Shown here: piece after piece, positions 27,313 through 37,091 of the stretch
Position numbering within the stretch: position 1 is the stretch's first letter
How the letters are laid out: every line of letters begins with the position of its first letter
DNA from: Magnetospirillum aberrantis SpK
GTDB taxonomy: Bacteria; Pseudomonadota; Alphaproteobacteria; Rhodospirillales; Magnetospirillaceae
DNA: 64,000 nucleotides
Assembly (NCBI RefSeq): GCF_011022235.1
Contig: NZ_JAAIYP010000034.1
Coordinates: 1-64,000 of the forward strand
Direction: 5' to 3'
The notes under the pieces: model-generated
Told to the model about the DNA's origin: nothing
What the model saw: the letters and a program-made list of their open reading frames with translations, nothing else
Databases searched by the model: none
Program-made: the position numbers and the translations under genes

Positions 27313-30099
27313 TCAGTCCTTGCGTTTTCCCACCCGGTCCAACAGATAGGCGATCGAGCGATACGGCTTGCCCGAGTGGTCGGACAAGCCGATCTCACAG
27401 GTCCGGTTCGAGGAATAGCCGCCCTCGGCATCGACCGGCACCGCGGCCGGCAATCTGCGTAGCGCGTGATCGTTGAGTTCCGGGGTGGTGAAGCCCTTGT
27501 CGCCGGCGAAGCCGCAACAGCCGACACCTTCAGGCACCACCACCGTTTCGGCACAGGCCTGGGCCAGGGCCAGCATCTTGCCCTCGAGCTCCATACGCCG
27601 GGCCGAACAGTTGAAATGCACCAGCACTGGCCGGCTTTCCTTGCGCTCGATTTCAAGGCGCGGCAGGACCCGGTCGTGCAGGAACTCGACGCTGTCGAAC
27701 ACGGACAAACGCTTGTCCAATACCCGCTTGAGCCGCAGCGTGCAGGCCGAGGCGTCCATCAGCACCGGGATACGGCCATTGTCCGACGCGGCCAGCAGGG
27801 CGCGTTCCATCTCGGACGACTTGGCATCGGCAAGATCGTTCATACCCTTGCTCTCGAAGGCCTGCCCACAGCACAGCTCGGCCATGTTTTCCGGGAAGAC
27901 GACGCGAAAGCCGGCTTTTTCCAACAATGCGGTCATGCGTTCGGGGACCGCATCGCTTTCCGGCGCGCCCGACGACGCCCCCAGCGAGCGGTTGGCGCAA
28001 GAGGGGATATAGACGACTTCTTCGCCCGTCGCCCTGTTCGCCACGGGTGGCTTGGCCGGGCGTGGCAACGACGCGTGCACCTTGGGGAACGAGCCGCCGG
28101 TCATCGCCTGGGCGACGCGGCCGGCCACCAGGGCGGCGCGGGCCCCCTTCATGGCGAGGCCGAAATTGTTGGCGGCCAGCTTTCCGGCCATTTTTTGCAG
28201 CGGCGTCAGCTTGCGCCCGCGCAATGCCTTGGTCAAAAGGCCGGTCTCGATGCCGACCGGACAGGCGGTGGAGCACAGGCCGCAGGCGGCGCAGGTGTCC
28301 AGGCCCTGGTAATCGTAAAGTTTGCGCAATTCCGGGGCGTCATCGCCCTGGGCCTGGCGCCGCGAGATTTCGCGCCAGCCGGTGATGCGCTGGCGGGGCG
28401 ACAGGGTCAGTCCATGGCTGGGGCACATGCGCTCGCAGAAACCGCATTCGATGCAGGTGTCGACCAGCGGATCGGCGGCGGGCAGCGCCTTGAGGTTCCA
28501 CAGATGGGCATAAGGATCGTCGTCCAACACCACGCCGGGATTGAGCAGACCCGAAGGGTCGAGCAGCCGCTTGAGGCGCCACATCAGGGCGGTGGCTTCC
28601 TGGCCCCATTCCATTTCGACGAAGGGCGCCATGTTGCGGCCGGTGCCGTGCTCGGCCTTGAGCGAACCGTCGTATTTGTCCACCACCAGATGGCAGACGT
28701 CGTCCATGAAGGCGGCGTAGCGATCGACCTCGGCGCGGATGCCGAAATCCTGGGTGAAGACGAAGTGGACGTTGCCGTCGAGCGCATGGCCGAAAATGAT
28801 CGCTTCGTCATAGCCGTGCTTGGCGAACAGCGCTTGCAGGTCGAGCATGGCCTGGGCAAGGTCGGGAATCTTCACCGCCACGTCTTCGATGATGACGGTG
28901 GTGCCGGTCTTGCGCACCGCACCCACCGCCGGGAACAGGCCCTTGCGGATCTTCCACAGCTTGCCGAATTCCTCGGGGGCGTCGGTGAAGGCCGGCGGGT
29001 ACAAGGTGGTGAAGGCGGCAAGAACGTGTTTGACGGCATCGATGTTGGCGGCAAGACCTTCGGCGCTTTCCGCGCGGGTTTCCACCAACAGCGCGGTGAC
29101 ACCATCGGCGACGCCGACGATCTCGGCCGGCATGCCCGGCTTGTCCTCGACCGAGCGGAGCGCCGGGCGGTCCATCAACTCCACCGCCGACACCGGCGAG
29201 TGCTTGAGCTCGGCCACGGCGCGGCAGGCTTCGGCGATGTCCGGGAACAGCAACAGGGCGCTGGCCTTGTGGGCGTGTTCCGGCACCGTGCGGTACGTGA
29301 TTTCGGCGATGAAGCCCAGCGTGCCCTCGGACCCGATCAGCAGATGGGTCAGGATGTCGATGGGGTCTTCGAAATCCACCAGGGCGTTCAGGGAATAGCC
29401 GGTGGTGTTCTTGATGGCGAACTTGGAGCGGATGCGTTCGGCCAGGGCCGGGTTGTCGCGGGTGGCGCCACCCAATTCGGCCAGTTCGGCCAACAATGCA
29501 CCATGGCTGGCGCGAAAGGCGGCGACCGAGGCGGCGTCGCCGGTGTCGACCAAGGTACCGTCGGCCAGGATCAGTCGCATGGACAACATGGTCTGATAGG
29601 AATTGTCGGCGGTGCCGCAGCACATGCCCGACGAATTGTTGGCGGCCATGCCGCCGATCTTGGCGGAATCGATCGAGGCCGGGTCGGGGCCGATCTTGCG
29701 GGCGAAGGCGGCCAGACGGCGGTTGGCTTCGGCGCCGATGACGCCCGGTTGCAGGCGGATGGCCTTGCCGTCGTCCTCGATCTTGACGCCGTTCCAGCTG
29801 TCGCCCAGGACCAGAAGCACCGAATCGGTGACCGATTGCCCGGACAGCGAGGTCCCGGCGGCGCGGAAGGTGACGGGGGCCTGGGCGGCGCGGCATTCCG
29901 CCAGGATGGCGATGACCTCGGCCTCGGAATCAGCCTTGATGACGATTTGCGGCACCAGACGGTAGAAGCTGGCGTCGGTGCCATAGGCCAAGGTGCGCAA
30001 GGGATCGCGGATCAGCCGCTCGGGCGGCACGATAGCGCCCAGGCGGACGGCGAGGGCGTCGTAATCGCGAGAGGTGGCGGGAGAGGAAAGGGCGTTCAT
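27313..30099 (-). CDS. FAD- and Fe-S-containing D-lactate dehydrogenase (Dld-II type)
   Basis: A 928-residue flavoprotein of the D-lactate/D-2-hydroxyglutarate family fused to an Fe-S/CCG module. The FAD-binding domain covers ~40-220 (TFRAAGTSLSGQS, GGMAANNSSGMCCG), the FAD-linked oxidase C-terminal domain ~220-520 (HALDGNVHF, AEHGTGRNM). Two [4Fe-4S] sites follow at ~550 (CIECGFCERMCP) and ~601 (CAACGLCSTACP), then CCG motifs at ~738 (ELCCGQAF) and ~858 (CCGFAGDKG). It would oxidise D-lactate to pyruvate at the inner membrane and pass electrons toward quinone. It lies 7 bases after lutC, making a lutA-lutB-lutC-dld operon that handles both lactate enantiomers. The related D-2-hydroxyglutarate activity cannot be excluded. 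Confidence 0.9.
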   Translation of the reverse strand: MNALSSPATSRDYDALAVRLGAIVPPERLIRDPLRTLAYGTDASFYRLVPQIVIKADSEAEVIAILAECRAAQAPVTFRAAGTSLSGQSVTDSVLLVLGDSWNGVKIEDDGKAIRLQPGVIGAEANRRLAAFARKIGPDPASIDSAKIGGMAANNSSGMCCGTADNSYQTMLSMRLILADGTLVDTGDAASVAAFRASHGALLAELAELGGATRDNPALAERIRSKFAIKNTTGYSLNALVDFEDPIDILTHLLIGSEGTLGFIAEITYRTVPEHAHKASALLLFPDIAEACRAVAELKHSPVSAVELMDRPALRSVEDKPGMPAEIVGVADGVTALLVETRAESAEGLAANIDAVKHVLAAFTTLYPPAFTDAPEEFGKLWKIRKGLFPAVGAVRKTGTTVIIEDVAVKIPDLAQAMLDLQALFAKHGYDEAIIFGHALDGNVHFVFTQDFGIRAEVDRYAAFMDDVCHLVVDKYDGSLKAEHGTGRNMAPFVEMEWGQEATALMWRLKRLLDPSGLLNPGVVLDDDPYAHLWNLKALPAADPLVDTCIECGFCERMCPSHGLTLSPRQRITGWREISRRQAQGDDAPELRKLYDYQGLDTCAACGLCSTACPVGIETGLLTKALRGRKLTPLQKMAGKLAANNFGLAMKGARAALVAGRVAQAMTGGSFPKVHASLPRPAKPPVANRATGEEVVYIPSCANRSLGASSGAPESDAVPERMTALLEKAGFRVVFPENMAELCCGQAFESKGMNDLADAKSSEMERALLAASDNGRIPVLMDASACTLRLKRVLDKRLSVFDSVEFLHDRVLPRLEIERKESRPVLVHFNCSARRMELEGKMLALAQACAETVVVPEGVGCCGFAGDKGFTTPELNDHALRRLPAAVPVDAEGGYSSNRTCEIGLSDHSGKPYRSIAYLLDRVGKRKD

Positions 30100-30106
30100 G
30101 ATGTCT

Positions 30107-30754
30107 TCAGTCCTCGATCACCAGGACGACCAGTTCCTTGGGGCCGTGGACGCCATAGGCCAGGGTTTGTTCGATGTCGGCGGTCTTGCTGGGGCCTGAC
30201 ACCAGAACCACGTTGGTGGGCATGCGGCTGCTCCAGCCCTGGTCACGCATCAGCTCCGGCAGATTGTCCACCACCGTCGAGGCACGCACCAAGGCGACGT
30301 GGATCGGGGGCAGCAACGACAACAGGCGCGGTTCGGCGGCGTCTGGCCATAGGACCAGGGTGCCGGTTTCGGCGATGCCGGCGACGGCTGTGGTCAGGCC
30401 GGCATCGACGCCGTGCACCAATGTCGTCTTCATCTCTTCGACCGGACGGTCATAGGGAACCAGCCGGGGCGCGTCCTGGCTCCAATCGGCGGCAAGCCGA
30501 CGCCCGCTCTCCGTTTCGGGGGCGACCATCAATGAAGCGGCTCGGCCGGCCAGGACCGTCCGCAACTGCTGTGGCCAACCGGCCTCGGTGACGCGGTGCA
30601 CTTCGGCGTGCAGGGTCTCCAGCAACTGGCAGAATCGTCCGATCCGTTCGTCCACGGCGTAAGCCGGGGCATCCCAGGCGGGCAGGGCGGGGATGGAGGT
30701 GCGCCGCGCGGCGCGCAAGCGGCCCAGGATGTTGGCGCGGGCGGTCTCACTCAT
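30107..30754 (-). CDS. lutC: Lactate utilization protein C (LUD domain)
   Basis: A 215-residue LUD-domain protein, subunit of the LutABC L-lactate dehydrogenase complex that oxidises L-lactate to pyruvate. The core GIAETGTLVLWPDAAEPRLLSLLPPIHVALV (cited by ends) and GPSKTADIEQTLAYGVHGPKELVV are diagnostic. The start at 30754 gives MSETARANILGRLR, typical of the family, has AAGGGG 7 bases upstream, and overlaps the lutB stop by 8 bases. Cytoplasmic, probably membrane-associated with LutAB. Confidence 0.95.
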   Translation of the reverse strand: MSETARANILGRLRAARRTSIPALPAWDAPAYAVDERIGRFCQLLETLHAEVHRVTEAGWPQQLRTVLAGRAASLMVAPETESGRRLAADWSQDAPRLVPYDRPVEEMKTTLVHGVDAGLTTAVAGIAETGTLVLWPDAAEPRLLSLLPPIHVALVRASTVVDNLPELMRDQGWSSRMPTNVVLVSGPSKTADIEQTLAYGVHGPKELVVLVIED

Positions 30755-32165
30755 GGTCGAACCCCTTGTCGCGAGCCAGCTCATGCAAGGTCTTGCCGGC
30801 GAATTTCGGTTTGGTCCGCACGCTGGTCCATTGCCGCATCAACGGCGCCTTTGCCGGAATCAGGTTGCCCAAGCGCGCCATCAGCCGGGTGGCAAGGCCA
30901 TAGGCCCAGGGATGGGCATACATGAATTGCCATCCCCGCCATGACAGGGTTTCGTGCAAGCTCCGGCGCGATCCGGCCCCCTTGACCGCTTGGCTGTGGC
31001 CGGAATGCACCGATTCGGTTCGCAACCGCACCAGTAGGTCGGCCAGGGGGATCTTGACCGGGCAGACCTCGACACAGGCGTTGCACAGGGTCGAGGCGTG
31101 CGGCTGGTCGCCGGCGCAATCCAGTCCCTCCAATTGCGGCGTCAGAATTTTGCCGATGGGACCGGGATAGACGAATTTGTAGGTATGGCCGCCGACACGG
31201 GTGTAGACCGGGCAATGGTTCATACAGGCGCCGCAACGGATGCAGCGCAGGGTGTCGCGCAATTGCTCGTCGGCGTAGACGCGCGATCGTCCGCTGTCCA
31301 ACAACACCAGATGCACCGCCTGGGGGCCGTCCTTCTCGCCCGGCTTGCGCGGGCTGGTGATCATGTTGACATAGGTGGTGATGGGCTGGCCGGTGGCCGA
31401 GCGCGGCAGCAACGACAACAACGGCGCCACGTCGTCCAGGGTTTCCGCCAATTTCTCGATGCCCATCAGCGCGATGTGCAGCGGCGGCAAGGTGGTGGAC
31501 AGCCGGCCGTTGCCTTCGTTTTCCACCAGGACCAGGGTTCCGGTCTCGGCCACCGCCACGTTGACGCCGGAAATGCCCGCGTCGGCGGTGGCGAATTCGT
31601 CGCGCAGCACCCGTCGCGCCGCCGCCGTCAAGGCGTCCACGTCCTCGGTGTAACCCAGGCCGTCGATGTTGTCGGCGAACAATTGGGCGATCTCGCCCTT
31701 GTTCTTGTGGATGCAGGGCATGACGATGTGGCTGGGGGCTTCGTGGGCCAACTGGATGATGTACTCGCCCAGGTCGGATTCCACCGCCTTGATGCCGTGG
31801 CCTTCCAGGAAATGGTTGAGCTCCATTTCCTCGGACACCATGGACTTGCCCTTGATGACCTTTTTCGCGCCGGCCTTTTGCAAGATGCCGAGAACGATGG
31901 CGTTGGCCTGGGCGGTGGTTTCCGCCCAATGAACATGGATGCCGTTGGCGGTGCACTTGGCTTCCAACTGCTCCAGCAATTCAGGCAGCCGGGCCACGGC
32001 GCGGGCCTTGGCCATGGCGCCGCGTTCGCGCAACGCCGCCCAGGCGGCGGGATCGGCGAATTGGGCGGCACGCTTGGACATCAGCCCATCCATGGCGCGG
32101 CGGAAATTGCGCCGAAGGGTGGGGTCGTTGAGCGCGATGGGCGCGCGTTGCGTGAAGTCGCTCAT
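30747..32165 (-). CDS. lutB: Lactate utilization iron-sulfur protein LutB
   Basis: A 472-residue LUD-plus-ferredoxin protein. The N-terminal LUD domain includes VIKGKSMVSEEMELNHFLE and GINVAVAETG-like GVNVAVAETGTLVLVENEGN. Two cysteine clusters bind [4Fe-4S] centres: CIRCGACMNHCP near residue 307 and CNACVEVCP near 360. Its ATG overlaps the lutA stop as ATGA, so translation is coupled. LutB carries electrons from L-lactate oxidation in the LutABC complex. A longer open frame upstream lies within lutA and is not used. Confidence 0.95.
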   Translation of the reverse strand: MSDFTQRAPIALNDPTLRRNFRRAMDGLMSKRAAQFADPAAWAALRERGAMAKARAVARLPELLEQLEAKCTANGIHVHWAETTAQANAIVLGILQKAGAKKVIKGKSMVSEEMELNHFLEGHGIKAVESDLGEYIIQLAHEAPSHIVMPCIHKNKGEIAQLFADNIDGLGYTEDVDALTAAARRVLRDEFATADAGISGVNVAVAETGTLVLVENEGNGRLSTTLPPLHIALMGIEKLAETLDDVAPLLSLLPRSATGQPITTYVNMITSPRKPGEKDGPQAVHLVLLDSGRSRVYADEQLRDTLRCIRCGACMNHCPVYTRVGGHTYKFVYPGPIGKILTPQLEGLDCAGDQPHASTLCNACVEVCPVKIPLADLLVRLRTESVHSGHSQAVKGAGSRRSLHETLSWRGWQFMYAHPWAYGLATRLMARLGNLIPAKAPLMRQWTSVRTKPKFAGKTLHELARDKGFDHE

Positions 32166-32929
32166 TTCCCACCTTGTCCGCTGGTGCGTTCCAACAGGAA
32201 TTCGGCGATGTGACGGCCATGAATGGCCTTGCCGGCTTTTTCCAGGGCGCCGTTGATGTTCATCAGGCAGCCGCAATCGCCCGACAACACTTGCGATGTG
32301 CCGGTTTCCTCGATGGCCGCCACCTTGTCGGTGACCATGGCCGCCGAGATTTCCGGCTGACGCACCGCGAAGGTGCCGCCGAAGCCGCAGCACTCCTTCT
32401 CGCGCGGGTTTTCCACCAAGGTGACGTTGGACAATTGCCGCAGCAGGGATTTGGGCTGGTCCACCACCCCCATCTCGCGCATGGAATGACACGACCCGTG
32501 CCAGGTGACGCGCACCGGCTCGCCCTTATCCTCGAGCTTGATGTCGAGAACGTTGACCAGGAAGTCCGTCAATTCGAACACACGGGCGGAAAAGGCTTTG
32601 GCCTTGGAATATTCGGGCCGCCCCTCGAACAGGTCGGGATAGTGGGTCTTCATCATGCCGGCGCACGATCCCGATGGCACGACGACCGGCCAGTCGTTGG
32701 GGAAAGCGGCGATCTGACGCAACGCCACGGCACGGGCTTCGTCCAGATAGCCGGAATTGCGTGCCGGCTGGCCGCAGCAGCTTTGATCCGGGGGAAACAC
32801 CACGCGCAGTCCCTGGCGTTTCAGCAATTCCATGCCGGCCAGACCTGCTCCGGGATAGAACAGGTCGATGACGCAGGTGCCGAAGAAATAGACGGTTTCG
32901 GGCCGTCGCAGGCGTGCGGGATCGGACAT
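32162..32929 (-). CDS. lutA: Lactate utilization protein LutA (CCG-domain Fe-S oxidoreductase)
   Basis: A 255-residue protein with two cysteine-rich CCG domains: QSCCGQPARNSGY near residue 50 and KECCGFGGTFAVR near 190, plus VTWHGSCHSMREM between them. These resemble heterodisulfide-reductase subunit B and bind an Fe-S cofactor. First gene of the lutABC-dld operon; AAGGAAG precedes the ATG. A 19-bp element at 33005-33023 lies ~75 bases upstream and is shared with the gntR-pyc intergenic region. Confidence 0.95.
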   Translation of the reverse strand: MSDPARLRRPETVYFFGTCVIDLFYPGAGLAGMELLKRQGLRVVFPPDQSCCGQPARNSGYLDEARAVALRQIAAFPNDWPVVVPSGSCAGMMKTHYPDLFEGRPEYSKAKAFSARVFELTDFLVNVLDIKLEDKGEPVRVTWHGSCHSMREMGVVDQPKSLLRQLSNVTLVENPREKECCGFGGTFAVRQPEISAAMVTDKVAAIEETGTSQVLSGDCGCLMNINGALEKAGKAIHGRHIAEFLLERTSGQGGK

Positions 32930-33004
32930 GGCGCTTCCTTCGGGGTTACGAGCCTTCTTGCGGGCCGCGTTGAATGGCTAGCCAATATGACCGATTTATA
33001 CAAG

Positions 33005-33023
33005 TGGTAAAATATTTTATCCA
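33005..33023 (-). promoter_or_regulatory. Candidate operator before lutA
   Basis: On the plus strand this reads TGGTAA-AATATT-TTATCCA, an imperfect palindrome. The same half-sites with the same 6-base spacing occur at 38091-38109 between the GntR regulator and pyc. The site is 76 bases before the lutA ATG, a normal operator position. Binding by the FCD-family regulator at 37212-37988 is inferred. Confidence 0.5.
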
Positions 33024-33044
33024 GATATGATTCTGTGGTTCTGA

Positions 33045-33629
33045 CTATCCGCGTGACCGCGCCGGGGCCATCAGGTCAACTCCGTCGCGGCGCCGCAAGG
33101 CGACCTCGCGCCGGGAATCGGCGCGCTGTGCCTCACGCAGTGTTTCGGCGGTGGTGGCCAGGTGGGCGTCGGCGGCGGCGCGGGCGGCGTCGGGGTTGCG
33201 GGCGGCGATGGCGGCGTAAATGGCCTGATGCTGACGCAAAAAGCCTTCGCGGACGCCGCGCCTGAGGTAGAGGTCCGCCCGATCATAGAACACGCCGCTT
33301 TTCAGCATTTCAAACAGCCGGCGCATGATGTGGATCATCACCTGGTTTCCCGACATCTCGTAACAGATCAGGTGGAACTGGGCGTCGGCTTGGGCTTCCT
33401 GTTCCGGGTCGTCCAGCGCGTGTGCCTTTTCCATCTCCGTCAGGGATTGGCGCAGGCGGGCCACGTCTTCGTCGCTGGCCCGTTCCGCGGCGAAAGCGGC
33501 GGCCTGACCGGCCAGCAGGCGGCGGAATTCCAGGTAGTCGAAAGCGGTTTCGGGATGGGAGTGCAGCAGGCACGACAGCGGGTCGGCCTGTTCCTGGGGG
33601 CTGCATGGTTTCGGTGTTCGTGTCCTCAT
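33045..33629 (-). CDS. FCD-domain protein lacking the GntR DNA-binding domain
   Basis: A 194-residue protein that aligns over its length with the ligand-binding FCD domain of the GntR regulator at 37212-37988 (for example HPETAFDYLEFR against RPETTFDYLEFR, and MEKAHALDDPEQEAQADAQFHL against MERAHALDDPSEEADADADFHL, cited in part). The putative metal ligands Asp/His in DAQFH, His in RQHQ and His in DAHL are kept. The N-terminal winged helix-turn-helix of ~75 residues is absent: an in-frame TGA stands two codons before the ATG and no frame upstream encodes it. The ATG lacks a good ribosome-binding site. It may be a decaying paralogue, or a ligand-binding partner that heterodimerises with the full-length regulator. 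It lies between lutA and lldP. Confidence 0.75.
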   Translation of the reverse strand: MRTRTPKPCSPQEQADPLSCLLHSHPETAFDYLEFRRLLAGQAAAFAAERASDEDVARLRQSLTEMEKAHALDDPEQEAQADAQFHLICYEMSGNQVMIHIMRRLFEMLKSGVFYDRADLYLRRGVREGFLRQHQAIYAAIAARNPDAARAAADAHLATTAETLREAQRADSRREVALRRRDGVDLMAPARSRG

Positions 33630-33709
33630 GGTTCAAACATAGCGACTGCCAATGCGGCTATCCAGAGGGGGAGTTCTGAATAAGGTGTATTTTCCAGTTT
33701 ACAAGGGCA

Positions 33710-33760
33710 AGGCAATAACGTTATCCATCCGTCACGCGCGGTCATATTAATTTACCAAAA
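33710..33760 (+). promoter_or_regulatory. Candidate operator elements upstream of lldP
   Basis: AGGCAA-TAACG-TTATCCA at 33710-33727 keeps the TTATCCA half-site of the lutA and pyc elements and contains the perfect palindrome ATAACGTTAT. A second half-site, TTTACCA, begins at 33751 (TTTGGTAAA on the other strand is also found before pyc). Both lie 90-140 bases before lldP, within the 220-base divergent region, which shows no gene. Confidence 0.4.
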
Positions 33761-33849
33761 TGGCCGCATGGGTAAGAACCTTTCCAAAAAGGCCGAGCCA
33801 GGGCTTCCCGACCGGAGGCCGAGCGGCCGTCGTTCCACCGGGAGGAAAC

Positions 33850-35493
33850 ATGCAGCCCTGGATGCAGATTTATGACCCCGTCGGCAATTTGTGGCTTTCG
33901 TCGCTGGTTGCCGCCTTGCCGATCATTTTCTTTTTTGCCGCCCTGGCGGTCTTTCGCATGAAGGGCCATTGGGCGGGCACCGCGACCGTGTTGATCGCCT
34001 TGGCCGTGGCCGTGTTCTTTTACGGCATGCCGGCGCCCATGGCGCTGGCATCGGCCGGGTATGGTTTTCTTTATGGGTTGTGGCCCATCGCCTGGATCAT
34101 CGTGGCCGCGGTGTTCCTCTATAAGATCACGGTCAAGACCGGGCAATTCGACGTCATCCGCGCTTCGGTGGTCGCCATCACCGAGGATCAGCGGCTTCAG
34201 ATGCTGATGGTCGGCTTTTCCTTCGGCGCCTTCCTGGAAGGTGCGGCCGGCTTCGGCGCCCCGGTGGCCATCACCGCCGCGTTGCTGGTGGGGTTGGGTT
34301 TCAACCCGCTCTATGCCGCCGGTCTGTGCCTGATCGCCAACACCGCGCCGGTGGCGTTCGGCGCCATGGGTATCCCGATGATCGTCGCGGGCAAGGTGAC
34401 CGGCCTCGACGCCTTCAAGATCGGCCAGATGGCTGGCCGCCAGTTGCCGCTGCTGGCGATGATCGTGCCGTTCTGGATCGTCGCCATCATGGATGGATGG
34501 CGCGGCATCAAGGAGTGCTGGCCGGCGATTCTGGTGGCCGGCGGGTCGTTCGCCATCGGCGTGTTCTTCACCTCGAACTTCATCGGTCCCGAACTGCCCG
34601 ACATCACCTCGGCGCTGATCAGCTTGGTCAGCCTGACCTTGTTCCTCAAGGTGTGGAAGCCCAAGCGCATTTTCCGCTTCAAGGACGTATCGGAAGAGGA
34701 AAAACATTCCCACGACTATTCCATCGGTCAGGTGGTCAAGGCGTGGTCGCCGTTCCTGATTCTGACCGCGGTGGTCACCGTGTGGTCGCTGAAGGGGTTC
34801 AAGGCTTTGTTCGCCAAGGGCGGCGCCCTGTCCGGTACGGTTCTGTCCTTCCCCATTCCGGGCCTGGACAAGATGGTGACCAAGGGTGAACCCATTGTCG
34901 CCAAGGCCACCGCGCTGTCGGCGGTCTACGACCTCAATCTGGTTTCCGCCACCGGCACGGCCATCTTGCTGTCGGCGCTGATTTCCATGGCGGTGCTGCG
35001 TCTCAGTCCGGCCCAGGGTCTGAAGATTTTCGTCGAGACCCTGAACGAACTCAAGCGCCCCATCTACACCATCGGTACGGTGCTGGCCTTCGCCTTTGTC
35101 GCCAATTATTCGGGCCTGTCCTCGACCTTGGCGCTGCTGTTGGCCGGTACTGGTGCGGCGTTCCCGTTCTTCTCGCCCATCCTGGGCTGGTTGGGGGTGT
35201 TCCTGACTGGGTCCGACACCTCGTCCAACGCGCTGTTCTGTTCGCTTCAGGCAACCACCGCCCAACAGATCGGAGCCCCCGAGGTGTTGATGGTGGCGGC
35301 CAACACAACCGGTGGCGTGACCGGCAAGATGATCAGCCCGCAATCCATCGCCGTGGCCTGCGCGGCCGTCGGTCTGGTGGGCAAGGAAGCGAATCTGTTC
35401 CGCTTTACCGTCAAGCATTCCATCGGTTTCGTGGTGCTGATCGGCCTGATCACCCTGTTCCAGGCCTATGTGACGCCGTGGATGGTGCCGTAA
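33850..35493 (+). CDS. lldP: L-lactate permease
   Basis: A 547-residue inner-membrane transporter of the LctP family, importing lactate (and usually glycolate) with protons. About twelve to fourteen hydrophobic helices are visible, with the family phrases [32 protein letters not shown] and [16 protein letters not shown], plus the conserved end [18 protein letters not shown]. The start at 33850 is supported by GGGAGGA 4 bases upstream; the frame is open 90 bases earlier but that adds an unlike sequence. A strong terminator follows. It is divergent from the FCD-only gene and lies 0.9 kb from lutA, so uptake and oxidation genes are adjacent. Confidence 0.95.
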   Translation: MQPWMQIYDPVGNLWLSSLVAALPIIFFFAALAVFRMKGHWAGTATVLIALAVAVFFYGMPAPMALASAGYGFLYGLWPIAWIIVAAVFLYKITVKTGQFDVIRASVVAITEDQRLQMLMVGFSFGAFLEGAAGFGAPVAITAALLVGLGFNPLYAAGLCLIANTAPVAFGAMGIPMIVAGKVTGLDAFKIGQMAGRQLPLLAMIVPFWIVAIMDGWRGIKECWPAILVAGGSFAIGVFFTSNFIGPELPDITSALISLVSLTLFLKVWKPKRIFRFKDVSEEEKHSHDYSIGQVVKAWSPFLILTAVVTVWSLKGFKALFAKGGALSGTVLSFPIPGLDKMVTKGEPIVAKATALSAVYDLNLVSATGTAILLSALISMAVLRLSPAQGLKIFVETLNELKRPIYTIGTVLAFAFVANYSGLSSTLALLLAGTGAAFPFFSPILGWLGVFLTGSDTSSNALFCSLQATTAQQIGAPEVLMVAANTTGGVTGKMISPQSIAVACAAVGLVGKEANLFRFTVKHSIGFVVLIGLITLFQAYVTPWMVP

Positions 35494-35547
35494 GGCATTT
35501 GCCCCTCCGGCTTGGTTTTCCGATTTCCCTGAGCCGGAAAAACTGAA

Positions 35548-35580
35548 GGCCCGGATGGTTCGCCATCCGGGCCCTTTTTT
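35548..35580 (+). terminator. Rho-independent terminator of lldP
   Basis: A perfect 11-bp stem (GGCCCGGATGG with CCATCCGGGCC) closed by a TTCG tetraloop, followed by C and six T residues. It lies 55 bases after the lldP stop and 13 bases from the end of the convergent chemoreceptor gene. The other strand also shows a T run after the stem, so it may be bidirectional. Confidence 0.92.
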
Positions 35581-35592
35581 GTGCGCCTGGGT

Positions 35593-37071
35593 TCAACGCG
35601 CCAGGATTTGTGCCGCCTCTCTGGTTTTGGCGACGGCGCTTTCCGATTGCTGGGCGGCGGCCGAGATTTCGCCGATGCTTTGCGAGATCGCCGACACCGA
35701 GGCCGAGGCGTTTTGCATGTTGGCCGACATGTCGCGGGTGACCGCGCTTTGCTCTTCGACCGCCGACGCGGTGGCCGAAACGTATTCTCGCACGTTCTCG
35801 ATGCTTGAGCGGATTTCCCCCAGGGCGTCGACCACGGTGTTCGACACATTCTGCACCGCCTGGATTTCGGCGGTGATCTGGTCGGTGGCGCGGGCCGCCT
35901 GGGTGGCCAGGTTCTTGACTTCGTTGGCAACCACGGCGAATCCCTTGCCGGCTTCGCCGGCGCGGGCCGATTCGATGGTGGCGTTCAACGCCAAAAGGTT
36001 GATCTGTCCGGCGATGTTCTGGATCAGGCCGACGATGCCGCCCATGGACAGGACCGCTTCGGCCAGACGCTGGGTCGAGTCGCCGGCCATCGTCACGCGC
36101 TCGAAAGCGCCGTCGCTGGCCTTGCGGGAGTTGCTCATACTTTGCGATATCTCGGCCACGGACGCCGCCAGTTCCTCGGCGGCCGAGGCCACCATCTGCA
36201 CGTTGCCCAAGGTTTCGACGGCGGCGTGTTTGGCGGTGTCGGCCTGTTGGCTGGTTTGGCCGATGGCGTGGTCCAGTTCCGCGAAATTGCGGTCGATCAG
36301 TTGCTTGAGGCTTTGCAGAAGCTCGATCTGCTTGGTGATGTCGGTGGCGAACTTGACCACTTTATAGGGCTTGCCCTCGGGATCGAGGATGGGGTTGTAG
36401 CTGGCCTCGATCCACACTTCGCGGCCACCCTTGCCGATGCGCTTGTACTGCGCCGCCTGGAACTCGCCCGCGCGCAGCTTGCGCCAGAATTCGGCGTATT
36501 CGGCATTGTTCCGGTAGCCGGCCTCCACGAACATGGAGTGGTGCTTGCCCTTGATTTCGTCCAGGCGATACCCAAGGGTCCGCAGGAAATTCTCGTTGGC
36601 GTCAAGGATGGTGCCGTCCATCGCGAACTCGATCACCGCCTGGGACTTGCGGATGGCGTCGACTTGCCCGCGCAGTTCCGCGTATTCCTTTTTCTGCTTG
36701 GTCACGTCGATGGCGAATTTGACAACCTTGTAAACCTTGCCGTTCGCATTGCGCAGGGGATTGTAGCTGGCTTCGATCCAGACTTCGTGCCCGCCTTTGC
36801 CGATGCGCTTGAATTGCGCGATCTGGGCTTCGCCTTGGCGCAGCTTCTTCCAGAATTCGGCGTAGTCGGGGCTGTCGCGGTAGCTGGGTTCGACGAACAG
36901 GCTGTGGTTCTTGCCTTGAACTTCGTCCAGTCGATATCCCAAGACGTTCAGAAAATTGTCGTTGGCCGTGAGAATTGTACCGTCGGGCGTGAATTCGATG
37001 GTGGCCTGGGATTTTTCAATGGCGGCGAGCTTATGTCCAGCTTCGTCGGGTTTGCGAAAGAACACCATCAT
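35593..37071 (-). CDS. Chemoreceptor with two PAS domains and no membrane segment
   Basis: A 492-residue MCP. Two PAS domains in tandem (residues ~16-130 and ~137-250) are clear paralogues: [22 protein letters not shown] and [22 protein letters not shown] (cited in part), each ending [15 protein letters not shown] and YKVVKFA-D-TKQ. The signalling part carries the tip [29 protein letters not shown] (by ends). There is no TM helix, so it is cytosolic or array-bound, sensing redox or a cytoplasmic ligand as Aer-like receptors do. ATG 37071 or 37068 are both possible, with GGGAG upstream. A perfect 13-bp palindrome sits just upstream, and the flanks are lldP and the lactate-type GntR regulator, suggesting an energy-taxis receptor for this pathway (inference). 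Confidence 0.9.
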   Translation of the reverse strand: MMVFFRKPDEAGHKLAAIEKSQATIEFTPDGTILTANDNFLNVLGYRLDEVQGKNHSLFVEPSYRDSPDYAEFWKKLRQGEAQIAQFKRIGKGGHEVWIEASYNPLRNANGKVYKVVKFAIDVTKQKKEYAELRGQVDAIRKSQAVIEFAMDGTILDANENFLRTLGYRLDEIKGKHHSMFVEAGYRNNAEYAEFWRKLRAGEFQAAQYKRIGKGGREVWIEASYNPILDPEGKPYKVVKFATDITKQIELLQSLKQLIDRNFAELDHAIGQTSQQADTAKHAAVETLGNVQMVASAAEELAASVAEISQSMSNSRKASDGAFERVTMAGDSTQRLAEAVLSMGGIVGLIQNIAGQINLLALNATIESARAGEAGKGFAVVANEVKNLATQAARATDQITAEIQAVQNVSNTVVDALGEIRSSIENVREYVSATASAVEEQSAVTRDMSANMQNASASVSAISQSIGEISAAAQQSESAVAKTREAAQILAR

Positions 37072-37091
37072 CCACCTCATCTCCCTGAGAT

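Noticed and set aside
27466-30591. 1041-codon plus-strand open frame opposite the D-lactate dehydrogenase and lutC
   Set aside because: Both minus-strand genes have intact Fe-S, FAD or LUD motifs; the antisense translation is low-complexity.
33630-33849. Missing helix-turn-helix of the FCD protein hidden in another frame (frameshift)
   Set aside because: All upstream frames on the minus strand were read; none encodes a winged-helix text, and TGA interrupts the same frame two codons before the ATG.
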